Assembly (NCBI GenBank): GCA_000496475.1
Contig: AYMW01000003.1
Span: 252,003 to 316,002, forward strand
Direction of reading: 5' to 3'
Length of the DNA: 64,000 nucleotides
Source: Betaproteobacteria bacterium MOLA814
Lineage (GTDB): Bacteria; Pseudomonadota; Gammaproteobacteria; Burkholderiales; Burkholderiaceae_C
Below, piece by piece: positions 17,701 through 26,747 of the stretch. A model generated the notes under the pieces. It did no database searches, was not told where the DNA came from, and worked only from the letters and a program-made list of their open reading frames with translations. How positions within the stretch are numbered: position 1 is the stretch's first letter; every line of letters begins with the position of its first letter. Made by a program: the position numbers and the translations under genes.

Positions 17701-20463
17701 TTAAACCAGCGCCCCGTGGCAATGCTTGTATTTTTTTCCGCTACCGCAAGGACACGCCTCGTTGCGCCCCACGCGGGGGACGTCGTCTGCTCTAGGACCT
17801 AGACCGGTAGCAAGTCCGTCGGCGTCAAAAATTTCAGATTCACCACTGCCAGATGGCGCGGTGTATTGCACAGCCCCTATCTTTTCGCCGCGGGCGCTGA
17901 TGGCCGCTGAGGCAGCTTCCACGGTTTCTGGCTCTGTCACACGCACATTCATCAGGACACGCGACACTTCGTTGCGTACGCTGTCCAACATGAGACCAAA
18001 CAACTCAAAGGCCTCACGCTTGTACTCTTGCTTGGGCTGCTTTTGTGCATAACCGCGAAGATGAATACCTTGACGCAAATAGTCCAGCGCGCTGAGATGT
18101 TCACGCCAATGACTGTCTAAGTTTTGTAACAGCACCATGCGCTCGAATTGGGTAAAGTTGTCATCGCCAACCCGCTCTAATTTGGCCTCAAAACTAATGC
18201 GAGCAGCGTCCAATACCAATTGCACAATATCGGCGTCTTCAATCACATCAGCATTCGAAACTGTGCTGTCCAAATCGACCTCTAACTGCCAGTCATCTTT
18301 GAGCACACGCTGCAAAGCTGGAATATCCCATTGCTCTTCAACGCTTTCAACGGGTACGTATTGACGCACCAAGTCTGTGAAGGTGCCTTCGCGCAAAGAC
18401 GTAATTTGATCGCGCAAGCTGGCTGCATCCAAGACATCGTTGCGTTGCTCATAAATGACTTTTCGCTGGTCGTTGGCGACGTCGTCATACTCGAGCAACT
18501 GCTTTCGCACGTCAAAGTTACGAGCCTCGACCTTGCGCTGAGCCGACTCGATGCTGCGCGTCACCATACCCGCCTCAATCGCCTCACCTTCAGGCATCTT
18601 GAGCCTGTCCATGATGGCGCGCACACGGTCACCCGCAAATATACGCATCAACGGATCGTCAAGGCTAAGGTAAAAGCGCGATGAGCCTGGATCACCTTGT
18701 CGCCCTGAACGCCCGCGAAGCTGGTTGTCGATACGACGTGACTCATGACGCTCCGTCGCGATAATACGCAAGCCACCTAGAGTCTTCACGGCTTCATGCT
18801 CAAGGGCCCATGTTGCACGTGCAGCTGCCGCGCCAGACGCCTTGTCTGCCTCGCTGAACGTATCGCTAGACTCAATAGCAGCCAGTTGCTTTTCCAAGTT
18901 CCCGCCGAGCACAATATCAGTGCCGCGACCAGCCATGTTGGTGGCGATAGTAATTGCTTTCTGACTTCCGGCTTGCGCAATGATATCGGCCTCACGCGCG
19001 TGCTGTTTGGCGTTGAGCACTTCGTGGGGCAGCTTGGCGTCGACCAACAGTTGTGCAATGATTTCAGAATTTTCAATGGATGACGTACCCACCAGAACAG
19101 GTTGGCCGCGATCGAAACAACTGCGGATGTCGTCTATCGCGGCCTTGTATTTTTCAGGTGTTGTTTTGTACACGCGATCAAGCTGGTCATCGCGCCGGTT
19201 GATACGGTTTGGCGGAATCACCACCGTCTCTAGGCCATAGATACTTTGAAATTCGAAAGCTTCTGTGTCTGCCGTACCCGTCATGCCTGATAACTTGCCG
19301 TACAAACGAAAGTAATTTTGAAAGGTAATGGAGGCCAGCGTTTGGTTTTCAGCCTGGATAGGCACGCCTTCTTTAGCTTCTACCGCCTGGTGCAAACCAT
19401 CACTCCAACGCCTGCCCGACATCAAACGCCCAGTGAATTCATCAACAATGACCACTTCGCCGTCTTGAACAACATAATGTTGATCGCGGTGGTACAGGTT
19501 GTTGGCACGCAAGGCTGCACTAACGTGATGCATCAGTGCAATATTGGCCGGGTCGTACAAAGAGGCACCCGCTGGCAGCAGGTCGGCTTGTGTCAACAGC
19601 TCTTCTGCATGCTCATGACCGGCTTCAGTCAGGTGAACTTGATGAGACTTTTCATCAACCGTAAAGTCACCTGGCGTGATCACACCCTCACCGGTACGCG
19701 GATCAGCCTCACCAACTTGCAAAATCAGTTTAGGAATGATTTTATTAATGGCCAAATAAACGGTGGTGTGGTCATCAGCTTGACCGCTGATGATTAATGG
19801 CGTGCGGGCCTCATCAATGAGTATGGAGTCCACCTCATCGACAATGGCGTAATGTAAATTGCGAGCAACGCGGTCAGCGACGCTGTAGACCATGTTGTCA
19901 CGCAGGTAATCGAAACCAAATTCGTTGTTGGTACCGTAAGTGATGTCTGCGCGGTAGGCTTCCTGTTTGCCTGCACGATCCAATGTTGGCAAATTAACGC
20001 CCACACTCATACCCAAGTAGTTGTACAAGCGGCCCATCCAAGCCGCATCACGGCTGGCTAGGTAGTCGTTGACAGTTACAACGTGGACGCCTTTACCAGC
20101 AAGTGCGTTGAGGTAAACCGCCAATGTTGCCGTCAACGTTTTACCTTCTCCGGTTCGCATTTCAGCAATTTTGCCATTGTGCAGAGCCAAAGCGCCGACC
20201 AACTGCACATCAAAGTGTCGCATTTTCATAACGCGCTTGCTGGCCTCGCGTACAGTCGCAAACACATGTGGCATCAACTCCTCAAGCGTTTGCCCACTTG
20301 CCAGTTGCCCTTTAAACACGTCTGTTTTACCTCGCAAGACATCGTCGCTGAGGGTTTCGTACTCTGCCTCTAGGGCATTCACGGCATCCACAGTTTTGCG
20401 ATACATTCGCAATAAACGGTCGTTGCGGCTACCAAAAAGTTTTGTCAGAAGGTTATAGGCCAT
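17701..20463 (-). CDS. secA: Protein translocase ATPase SecA
   Basis: A full-length 920-residue SecA. The Walker A region is MRTGEGKT, the DEAD-like site [18 protein letters not shown], and the second motor domain carries [14 protein letters not shown] and the [13 protein letters not shown] segment. The C-terminus [14 protein letters not shown] is the zinc-binding tail that contacts SecB. SecA drives preproteins through SecYEG. The start [16 protein letters not shown] matches the family. A 182-base gap precedes it after the M23 peptidase gene. Confidence 0.97.
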   Translation of the reverse strand: MAYNLLTKLFGSRNDRLLRMYRKTVDAVNALEAEYETLSDDVLRGKTDVFKGQLASGQTLEELMPHVFATVREASKRVMKMRHFDVQLVGALALHNGKIAEMRTGEGKTLTATLAVYLNALAGKGVHVVTVNDYLASRDAAWMGRLYNYLGMSVGVNLPTLDRAGKQEAYRADITYGTNNEFGFDYLRDNMVYSVADRVARNLHYAIVDEVDSILIDEARTPLIISGQADDHTTVYLAINKIIPKLILQVGEADPRTGEGVITPGDFTVDEKSHQVHLTEAGHEHAEELLTQADLLPAGASLYDPANIALMHHVSAALRANNLYHRDQHYVVQDGEVVIVDEFTGRLMSGRRWSDGLHQAVEAKEGVPIQAENQTLASITFQNYFRLYGKLSGMTGTADTEAFEFQSIYGLETVVIPPNRINRRDDQLDRVYKTTPEKYKAAIDDIRSCFDRGQPVLVGTSSIENSEIIAQLLVDAKLPHEVLNAKQHAREADIIAQAGSQKAITIATNMAGRGTDIVLGGNLEKQLAAIESSDTFSEADKASGAAAARATWALEHEAVKTLGGLRIIATERHESRRIDNQLRGRSGRQGDPGSSRFYLSLDDPLMRIFAGDRVRAIMDRLKMPEGEAIEAGMVTRSIESAQRKVEARNFDVRKQLLEYDDVANDQRKVIYEQRNDVLDAASLRDQITSLREGTFTDLVRQYVPVESVEEQWDIPALQRVLKDDWQLEVDLDSTVSNADVIEDADIVQLVLDAARISFEAKLERVGDDNFTQFERMVLLQNLDSHWREHLSALDYLRQGIHLRGYAQKQPKQEYKREAFELFGLMLDSVRNEVSRVLMNVRVTEPETVEAASAAISARGEKIGAVQYTAPSGSGESEIFDADGLATGLGPRADDVPRVGRNEACPCGSGKKYKHCHGALV

Positions 20464-20645
20464 AAGTTCGTGTGGGCCAACTGGGCTGATAGATCAACCG
20501 TTGACATCAATAGGTACTGGTTTGAGGTGTTTTGAACAGCAAAGTGGTCTCATCCAAATGGAATGTGGACCAGTTGCTTATCGGGTAGAGTTTAACCGCG
20601 AGCCGGGTAACGAACGCCTGTGAAAGCGAAGCAGGGTCTCGGTTG
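20464..20645 (-). other. Gene-free leader region upstream of secA
   Basis: These 182 bases separate the M23 gene from secA. I see no conserved coding, no clear -35/-10 pair and no strong terminator. A frame of 88 codons crosses it (20507-20773) but half lies antisense-free inside the M23 gene in another frame and has no family resemblance. In enterobacteria this position holds secM; no arrest-peptide motif is visible here. Confidence 0.4.
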
Positions 20646-21578
20646 TTAGCGACTGGTTGCCAGCTTGGGGCTGTCGCGACCCATGGCCAAAAATTTGGCA
20701 GGATCTTTATACCGTCCAGATACCCACACTTCAAAGTGCAGATGCGGGCCTGTGGACCTACCTGTAGAACCAATAAGTCCGATTTTTTGGCCGCCTTTGA
20801 TCAGGTCGCCAACTTTGACCAACATGCGACTGGTATGGGCATAGCGCGTCACAATATCGTTGCCGTGATCAATTTCAACCATATTCCCGTACTCTGCGTG
20901 CCTCAGAGCCGTTACCACCACGCCACCAGCGGCAGCGTAAATAGGAGCGCCTTTTGGACCAGGAAAATCAAGACCTGTGTGCATGGCACTGGCGCCAGTA
21001 AATGGGTCAACTCGGCGCCCAAATCGCGAACCTGTGAGCTCGCTGTCAACCGGTCGGGTGGTTGGAATCATGGCCTGTTGAAGTTTTTGATCCAGCAAGC
21101 GTGACTCCAAAACAGTTAGCAAATCTTCGCCACTGTTTGCCTCAACTTGCAAGGAGGACAACGCCTGGCTGAAGTCATCGACGGACAATGCCCGAGCTGA
21201 GACCAAAGCACCGCCTGCACCTGGTCCAGGCTTGGCAAAACTGACATCCATTCCAGCCAGCTCAGCCACACGCAATCCCAATGAGTCCAGCTGCACCATG
21301 CGGGCTTGCAACTCACCCAAACGGGTTGCCATCACGTCTAAATTTTCGCGCAAGTACCTGTTATGAGACTCTGCATTTTCATTGGGAACCTGTGGGATGA
21401 TTTGTCCAACAATAGGCCAATTGTTCAGTGTGCCTGCTTTTACCAAAGCGTGGTAAGCAGCCATGGCGCCGGCAATAGCGACAACAGCAACACACATGGC
21501 TATGGCAAACAAACCCTTAATGCCCAGCTCAAAGCTTCGAGTTGAGCGAAATCGCGTGTCAGTGATAATCACATGCAT
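20646..21578 (-). CDS. M23 (LytM) family metallopeptidase, membrane-anchored
   Basis: A 310-residue protein with one N-terminal membrane segment (about residues 21-45), a helical coiled region (70-170) and a C-terminal M23 endopeptidase domain. The zinc and catalytic residues are intact: H200-x3-D204 (HTGLDFPG), H248 (YAHTS) and H279-L-H281 (HLHFEV). Such enzymes cut peptidoglycan cross-links or regulate amidases. In this family order the gene usually sits between DUF721 and secA. The start is only 17 bases from the divergent DUF721-like start, so promoters must reach into the neighbouring genes. Confidence 0.88.
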   Translation of the reverse strand: MHVIITDTRFRSTRSFELGIKGLFAIAMCVAVVAIAGAMAAYHALVKAGTLNNWPIVGQIIPQVPNENAESHNRYLRENLDVMATRLGELQARMVQLDSLGLRVAELAGMDVSFAKPGPGAGGALVSARALSVDDFSQALSSLQVEANSGEDLLTVLESRLLDQKLQQAMIPTTRPVDSELTGSRFGRRVDPFTGASAMHTGLDFPGPKGAPIYAAAGGVVVTALRHAEYGNMVEIDHGNDIVTRYAHTSRMLVKVGDLIKGGQKIGLIGSTGRSTGPHLHFEVWVSGRYKDPAKFLAMGRDSPKLATSR

Positions 21579-21595
21579 CTAATCTTGCTCCTAGC

Positions 21596-21931
21596 ATGGC
21601 AGCACTTAACAGCACCACCGTGAAACCATCCATCCCAAACGCCATTCCAATCGCTCAAGCGATGAACAACTCAGTGACATTGCATGCGCTCTTGAGTCGA
21701 GTGCGCTTGTCTCAAAGTCGGCTGGAGACAGTCAAACAACTGATTCCTGTCACGCTGAGGGCTAGCATACAAGCCGGCAGTGCTGATGAGGGGCAGTGGA
21801 CGCTGCTGGTCAACTCACCTGCAGTTGCCGCCAAACTCAGGCAGTTGCTGCCCAGTTTGAATCAAGCCTTGCGCCAAAAGGAACAAGTTGATGTCGAGGT
21901 GCGCATCAAAATCGCACGCCCGACGGCATAA
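21596..21931 (+). CDS. DciA-like (DUF721 family) protein
   Basis: A 111-residue basic protein. The pattern of helix (LLSRVRLSQSRLETVKQLIP) followed by strand and helix (WTLLVNSPAVAAKLRQLLPSL) matches the DUF721/DciA fold. DciA loads the replicative helicase DnaB in bacteria lacking DnaC; that role is inferred from family and position, as the sequence is short and divergent. Location between the M23 gene and a tRNA, beside secA, is common in this bacterial group. Its stop ends one base before the tRNA-Thr 3' end on the other strand. Confidence 0.55.
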   Translation: MAALNSTTVKPSIPNAIPIAQAMNNSVTLHALLSRVRLSQSRLETVKQLIPVTLRASIQAGSADEGQWTLLVNSPAVAAKLRQLLPSLNQALRQKEQVDVEVRIKIARPTA

Positions 21932-21932
21932 A

Positions 21933-22008
21933 TGGTGCCGAATGTCTGACTCGAACAGACGACCTACCGCTTACAAGGCGGTTGCTCTACCAACTGAGCT
22001 AATTCGGC
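21933..22008 (-). tRNA. tRNA-Thr (anticodon TGT)
   Basis: Reading the minus strand from 22008, the 76 bases fold as a tRNA. The acceptor arms GCCGAAT and ATTCGGC pair and the D-arm begins AGCTCAG. The anticodon stem ACCGC/GCGGT encloses the loop CTTGTAA, giving anticodon TGT (threonine). The T-loop is TTCGAGT. The discriminator is A and CCA is encoded (21933-21935). It is convergent with the DUF721-like gene and close upstream of sspB. Confidence 0.96.
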
Positions 22009-22020
22009 ACGATCTGTATT

Positions 22021-22539
22021 CTACTTCACTCTGCGTAGGCCGCCGCCGCCTGATGGCGGTTTTGGAAAAGAATCGTTGTCATCTGCGCTGGTTATTGCTT
22101 TTTTATCAACAGAAACAGGCGCAACTGAAACCAATGTTGGCCCTTTAGCCGCTGGTGCGGCAATACCAGGTTGTTGGCTTGGCGCTACAGTTATGTCAGC
22201 CGATGAAGTTTCGGTCGCTGGGAACGCCATACCCTGACCATTTTCACGTGCGTAAATAGCCAACACTCTAGAGATAGGTACAAAAATATCTTGTACCTTG
22301 CCACCAAACCTGCCTTTAAAGCTCACCATATCGTTGGTCAACTCAAGCCCTTGTGTGGCACCGTAACTGACGTTCAGCACTATCTGTGAGTCGCTAACGA
22401 AAGCCATAGGCACTTCAACGGTATGGTCAACCGACACGGCCATATAGGGTGTGTAGCCGTTGTGCGAGCACCATTCGTGAATGGCGCGCAACAAATACGG
22501 CTTGGTTGTTGGAATGTCGTTGAAGTCCATAACTTTCAT
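22021..22539 (-). CDS. sspB: ClpXP protease specificity-enhancing factor SspB
   Basis: A 172-residue SspB adaptor. The N-terminal domain (TTKPYLLRAIHEWCSHNGYTPYM, then VLNVSYGAT and FKGRFGGKVQDIFVPI) binds ssrA-tagged proteins. A flexible alanine/proline-rich linker leads to the C-terminal GGGLRRVK, the short motif that docks on ClpX. It delivers tagged, stalled translation products to ClpXP. It may start at Met1 or Met4. It follows sspA by 20 bases, the standard pairing. Confidence 0.93.
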   Translation of the reverse strand: MKVMDFNDIPTTKPYLLRAIHEWCSHNGYTPYMAVSVDHTVEVPMAFVSDSQIVLNVSYGATQGLELTNDMVSFKGRFGGKVQDIFVPISRVLAIYARENGQGMAFPATETSSADITVAPSQQPGIAAPAAKGPTLVSVAPVSVDKKAITSADDNDSFPKPPSGGGGLRRVK

Positions 22540-22559
22540 AGCAGCAGATACGCAGTCAT

Positions 22560-23171
22560 TTACTTGCGCATGACCTTCTCTGATGGGGTCAGCGCTTCAA
22601 TGTAAGCAGGGCGAGAAAAAATGCGCTCAGCATATTTCAGCAACGGCGCTGCATTTTTGCTCAGCTCAATGCCATACATGTCCAACCGCCACAACAATGG
22701 AGCAATTGAAACGTCGAGCATGGAGAAATTGTCGCCCAGCATAAACTTGTTTTTCAAGAAAACTGGTGCCAATTGGGTCAAGCGGTCACGGATGTGGCTG
22801 CGCGCTTTTTCCATAGCCTTGTCGTTACTTTTAACGCCACGTGTTTCCAACACAACGACATTGGTAAACAGTTCTTTTTCGAAATTCAACAAGAACAAAC
22901 GGACACGCGCGCGCTCAACAGGGTCACCTGGCATCAACTGAGGATGCGGGAAGCGCTCGTCGATGTATTCGTTGATGATGTTTGACTCATACAAAATGAG
23001 GTCTCGTTCAACCAATATAGGGACTTGCCCGTAAGGGTTCATAACGGCGATGTCTTCTGGTTTATTGTACAAATCGACATCACGAATTTCAAAGTCCATG
23101 CCTTTTTCGAACAGCACAAAACGGCAACGGTGTGAAAATGGGCACGTTGTGCCCGAGTACAAAACCATCAT
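22560..23171 (-). CDS. sspA: Stringent starvation protein A homologue (glutathione S-transferase fold)
   Basis: A 203-residue GST-fold protein. The thioredoxin-like N-terminal domain (VLYSGTTCPFSHRCRFVLFEKG, with NPYGQVPILVERD and the YESNIINEYIDERFP segment) and the helical C-terminal domain match SspA, which binds RNA polymerase in starvation. The frame opens upstream to 23390, but the family begins at MMVLYSG, so I take ATG 23171 (or 23168), preceded by GGAG. It sits between petC and sspB, as in many betaproteobacteria. Confidence 0.92.
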   Translation of the reverse strand: MMVLYSGTTCPFSHRCRFVLFEKGMDFEIRDVDLYNKPEDIAVMNPYGQVPILVERDLILYESNIINEYIDERFPHPQLMPGDPVERARVRLFLLNFEKELFTNVVVLETRGVKSNDKAMEKARSHIRDRLTQLAPVFLKNKFMLGDNFSMLDVSIAPLLWRLDMYGIELSKNAAPLLKYAERIFSRPAYIEALTPSEKVMRK

Positions 23172-23266
23172 AAGAGGAGTCTCCAAAATAAAAAACAGTG
23201 GCTGAACCGATTGGGGTCCCAGTGCCACTGTGTCAGGCGGTGAGGCTTCAATAGCCTCATCGAAAA

Positions 23267-24025
23267 TTACTTGATGTCTTTCCAGAATGCTGCGTTCAAG
23301 CGCCATGCCACTATGGTGAAAATACTCAAAAACAACATCACCCACACACCAAGGCGTACACGGGCGTTTTGGGCGGGCTCGCCCATCCACTGCAGATACG
23401 CTACCAAATCGCCTATGGCATTGTCAAATTGGGCTTCATTTAAGCTGCCGGCAGTTACTTGCTTAAAACCAGTAAAAACTTCAGAAGTATGGCCGTGAGA
23501 CTCTACTTCTTTGGTCAACATAGCCTGCTCGCCCTGCAGCTGCCACAAGGGGTTGGGCATGGCAACAGCAGGATACGCCGCGTTGTTCCAACCAGTCAAC
23601 GTGTTGCTGTCACGGTAATAGCTGCGTAGAAATGTGTACAAATAATCAGAACCACTGCCATTGGCACCCGCACGCGAGCGGGCAATGACGCTCAAGTCAG
23701 GCGGGTTGGCACCAAACCAAGCTTTGGCTTCTGCTGGTGCGATAGTGGCTTGCATCAAGTCACCAGGTTTGTCAGTGATGAAATTGAGATTCTCCTGAAT
23801 TTGCTTTTCATTCAAGCCGATATCGGTCATGCGGTTGTAGCGCATGTAGGCCGCTGAGTGGCAATTCAAACAGTAATTGGTAAACAACTGCGCACCACGC
23901 TGCAAAGCAGCCATGTCGTTGGTTCGCGATGGTGCCTTATCCCAAGCAATACCACCTGATGCAGCATGGGCCGCACCCGCAAAAAATACGCACAAGACCG
24001 TTGAGAGAAGAATTTTTTTAAACAT
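23267..24025 (-). CDS. petC: Ubiquinol-cytochrome c reductase, cytochrome c1 subunit
   Basis: A 252-residue cytochrome c1. The signal peptide ends near GAAHA (residue 21). The haem site is CLNCH (C52, C55, H56). A C-terminal membrane anchor (VWVMLFLSIFTIVAWRL) is followed by a short charged tail. It accepts electrons from the Rieske protein and passes them to soluble cytochrome c, probably including the c4 at the left of this window. I chose ATG 24025, which has GGAGAT at the right distance; the frame opens five codons earlier. It is the last gene of petABC. Confidence 0.95.
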   Translation of the reverse strand: MFKKILLSTVLCVFFAGAAHAASGGIAWDKAPSRTNDMAALQRGAQLFTNYCLNCHSAAYMRYNRMTDIGLNEKQIQENLNFITDKPGDLMQATIAPAEAKAWFGANPPDLSVIARSRAGANGSGSDYLYTFLRSYYRDSNTLTGWNNAAYPAVAMPNPLWQLQGEQAMLTKEVESHGHTSEVFTGFKQVTAGSLNEAQFDNAIGDLVAYLQWMGEPAQNARVRLGVWVMLFLSIFTIVAWRLNAAFWKDIK

Positions 24026-24046
24026 GTTATTTATCTCCATACCTGC

Positions 24047-25447
24047 TTAATGCGCTTGGAACGTAATACGGTCTGGCACTTCCTTAAAGTTGCCCAAACG
24101 GCTCCACCAAGGCATGAGTAGGAAGAAGCCAAAGTACATCAATGTACCTGCCTGCGAAATTCGCTCAAAAATGTATGAAGGCGCTTGGATACCCAAATAA
24201 CCTAAAACAAAAAAGTTGATCACAAAAACCGCGTACACAATTTTGTGCCAGTCAGGGCGGTAGCGCATAGACTTGACTGGGCTGTGGTCTAACCATGGCA
24301 GGAAGAACAGAATCACAACCGCACCGCCCATCACCACAACACCCCAAAATTTAGCGTCTGTAGCAAGCATGGCGGCAATCGCCAACGCCGCGCCCACCAA
24401 CACACCCGCCTTGGCTTTAACGCTTAATTTAAGTTTGATCACAGCCAACACTGCACCCGCGGCAGCTATACCCATCAGCACGTACATCATTTCGCCGGTG
24501 ATGGCACGCAACATGGAATAAAAAGGCGTGAAATACCACACAGGTGCAATGTGAGCTGGTGTTTTTAATGGGTCTGCTGGTATGAAATTGTTGTATTCCA
24601 AGAAATAGCCACCGAATTCGGGTGCGAAAAATACAATCGCTGAAAACACCATCAAAAACACAGACACACCCAATACATCATGGACTGTGTAGTAAGGGTG
24701 GAATGGGATACCGTCTAGGGGGACACCATTCTCATCTTTGTACTTTTTAATTTCAACACCGTCTGGGTTGTTGGAGCCCACTTCATGTAATGCAATGATG
24801 TGCGCCACAACCAAACCCAACAAAACCAAAGGCACGGCAATAACGTGAAAGGCGAAGAAACGGTTGAGTGTGGCGTCGCCCACTACAAAATCACCACGAA
24901 TCAACAAGGCCAAGTCTTCGCCAACAAACGGTATGGCCGAAAACAGATTGACGATCACCTGTGCGCCCCAGTAGCTCATCTGGCCCCAAGGTAACAAGTA
25001 GCCCATAAAAGCTTCAGCCATCAAGCACAAAAAGATGGCACAGCCAAAAATCCAAACCAGCTCGCGCGGTTTGCGGTAGCTGCCATACAACAGGCCGCGG
25101 AACATGTGCAAGTACACCACCACAAAAAACGCTGATGCGCCCGTAGAGTGCATGTAGCGTATCAGCCAGCCCCATGGTACATCCCGCATGATGTACTCGA
25201 CCGAGGCAAACGCCAGCGCTGCGTCTGGTTTGTAGTGCATGACCAAAAATATGCCGGTGACGATTTGAATCACCAATACCAGCAGGGACAGCGCACCAAA
25301 AAAGTACCAAAAGTTAAAGTTTTTAGGTGCGTAGTACTCCGCCAAATGCTCGTTGTAAAGCTTTGACAGTGGGAAGCGGTTGTCTACCCAGTTCAGCAGT
25401 TGTTGAGACGGCGGCGCATCCGCCGCTATTTCTTTGTATTCAGCCAT
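24047..25447 (-). CDS. petB: Ubiquinol-cytochrome c reductase, cytochrome b subunit
   Basis: A 466-residue cytochrome b with eight or more membrane helices. The N-terminal half carries the paired histidines for the two b haems (YMHSTGASAFFVVVYLHMFRG and FFAFHVIAVPLVLLGLVVAHI regions). The Qo-site PEWY-type motif appears as PVWYFTPFYSMLR. It oxidises ubiquinol at the Qo site and reduces quinone at Qi. Length is typical for the undivided bacterial protein. It lies between petA and petC with small gaps. Confidence 0.96.
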   Translation of the reverse strand: MAEYKEIAADAPPSQQLLNWVDNRFPLSKLYNEHLAEYYAPKNFNFWYFFGALSLLVLVIQIVTGIFLVMHYKPDAALAFASVEYIMRDVPWGWLIRYMHSTGASAFFVVVYLHMFRGLLYGSYRKPRELVWIFGCAIFLCLMAEAFMGYLLPWGQMSYWGAQVIVNLFSAIPFVGEDLALLIRGDFVVGDATLNRFFAFHVIAVPLVLLGLVVAHIIALHEVGSNNPDGVEIKKYKDENGVPLDGIPFHPYYTVHDVLGVSVFLMVFSAIVFFAPEFGGYFLEYNNFIPADPLKTPAHIAPVWYFTPFYSMLRAITGEMMYVLMGIAAAGAVLAVIKLKLSVKAKAGVLVGAALAIAAMLATDAKFWGVVVMGGAVVILFFLPWLDHSPVKSMRYRPDWHKIVYAVFVINFFVLGYLGIQAPSYIFERISQAGTLMYFGFFLLMPWWSRLGNFKEVPDRITFQAH

Positions 25448-25517
25448 TTGTTTGTTGCCTCAAAAAAGCAGATGCACATAGGTGCGCAGGTGAAAGTCGA
25501 TCAAAGGTCCTAAAAGA

Positions 25518-26117
25518 TTAGGCCGCAGTATCGTCCTCGCCAATTAACAAGGTGGTGTCTGACACATACATGTGCGGGGGCACCGGCAAGTTGTCTGGCG
25601 ATGGCTTGTTTTTAAAGACGCGGCCTGCCACATCAAAAGTCGAGCCGTGGCATGGACACAAAAAGCCACCGGGCCAGTCATCAGGCAATGATGGCTGCGC
25701 GCCCACTTGCAACTTATCGGTTGGTGAGCAGCCCAAGTGTGGACAAATACCAATGCCTACAAAATACTCAGGCTTGATGGAACGGTGGCGGTTCTTGGCG
25801 TAAGGCGGCACTGGGTACGCTGTGCGGTCTGAATCAGGATCGGCTAAATCTGGCTCGTCTTTGGCCAATGTGGCCAACATTTCTGGCGTACGACGCAGCA
25901 CCCAAATTGGCTGACCGCGCCACTCAACGGTGAGTTTTTCACCAGGCGCCAGCTTAGAAATATCGACTTCAACGGACGCACCTGCAGCTTTGGCTCGCTC
26001 GGAGGGACTGAATGAACTTACGAACGGCACGGCAACAGCTGCAGCACCAACGCCGCCCATTGCGCACGATGTGATCAGCCAGCTACGACGGCCGTTGTTA
26101 ACGGTTGCTTCGCTCAT
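25518..26117 (-). CDS. petA: Ubiquinol-cytochrome c reductase, Rieske iron-sulfur subunit
   Basis: A 199-residue Rieske protein. Cluster ligands are C125 and H127 in CPHLGC and C154 and H157 in CPCHGS; C130 and C156 would form the stabilising disulfide. The N-terminus has twin arginines (NNGRRSWLITS) before the membrane anchor, as expected of a Tat-exported Rieske protein; tatABC lies about 4 kb away in this window. It is the first gene of petABC and is divergent from mscL. Confidence 0.96.
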   Translation of the reverse strand: MSEATVNNGRRSWLITSCAMGGVGAAAVAVPFVSSFSPSERAKAAGASVEVDISKLAPGEKLTVEWRGQPIWVLRRTPEMLATLAKDEPDLADPDSDRTAYPVPPYAKNRHRSIKPEYFVGIGICPHLGCSPTDKLQVGAQPSLPDDWPGGFLCPCHGSTFDVAGRVFKNKPSPDNLPVPPHMYVSDTTLLIGEDDTAA

Positions 26118-26269
26118 GGAACTCTTTCAGTGAGAAGACTTGTAGGAGGGTACTAACCCTAGGGACAACTCGCCATTCTACCGGACGCTAAAAGGCCGTC
26201 TACAGCTGGGGAATTTAATATTTATTAGTTCTAAAATACTATTTTTATCATTACTTTGAAAGAAACATT
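26118..26269. promoter_or_regulatory. Divergent promoter region, petA (-) and mscL (+)
   Basis: The mscL side (26210-26265) is strikingly AT-rich, with candidate -10 boxes such as AATACTAT near 26233-26240, but no convincing -35. Near petA, AGGGT (26147-26151) and ACCCT (26156-26160) form a 5-base inverted repeat. Confidence 0.3.
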
Positions 26270-26698
26270 ATGAGCATCGCCAAAGACTTTAAAGAGTTTG
26301 CCTTAAAAGGCAATGTCATTGACTTAGCAGTGGGCGTGATTATTGGTGCCGCGTTTGCCAAAATCGTGACCTCTCTGGTTGCCGACATCATCATGCCAGT
26401 GGTTGGCAGCGTATTTGGTAACATGGATTTTGCACAACTGTTTGTAGCCCTTGGCGACGTACCCGCAGGCGTTCCCATGGTGCTGGCAGACCTGCAAAAA
26501 GCTGGTGTGCCGGTATTGGCTTACGGTAATTTCATCACCGTAGCCATCAACTTCGTCATCTTGGCATTCATTATTTTCATGATGGTGCGCCAGGTTATTC
26601 GTCTGAAGCGGGCAGAGGCAGTCGTCGCTGCTGAGCCTGCCACAACCCCTGAAGATGTGGCCTTGTTGCGCGAAATACGCGACAGTCTGAAACAATAG
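26270..26698 (+). CDS. mscL: Large-conductance mechanosensitive channel MscL
   Basis: A 142-residue MscL. The N-terminal amphipathic helix ([21 protein letters not shown]) and pore helix ([23 protein letters not shown]) are followed by a periplasmic loop and TM2 ([13 protein letters not shown]). A charged cytosolic C-terminal helix ends the protein. The pentameric channel opens under membrane tension to release solutes in osmotic downshock. Length is typical. It is monocistronic by context, convergent with pdxA. Confidence 0.96.
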   Translation: MSIAKDFKEFALKGNVIDLAVGVIIGAAFAKIVTSLVADIIMPVVGSVFGNMDFAQLFVALGDVPAGVPMVLADLQKAGVPVLAYGNFITVAINFVILAFIIFMMVRQVIRLKRAEAVVAAEPATTPEDVALLREIRDSLKQ

Positions 26699-26747
26699 AA
26701 CCACTGCTCCAGCTGTTTGCCCGTGTGTTGAAACTGGTAGTCAAAAA

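Noticed and set aside
20507-20773. 88-codon minus-strand frame upstream of secA, considered as a secM analogue
   Set aside because: Most of it overlaps the M23 gene in another frame, and it has neither a signal peptide nor an arrest motif.
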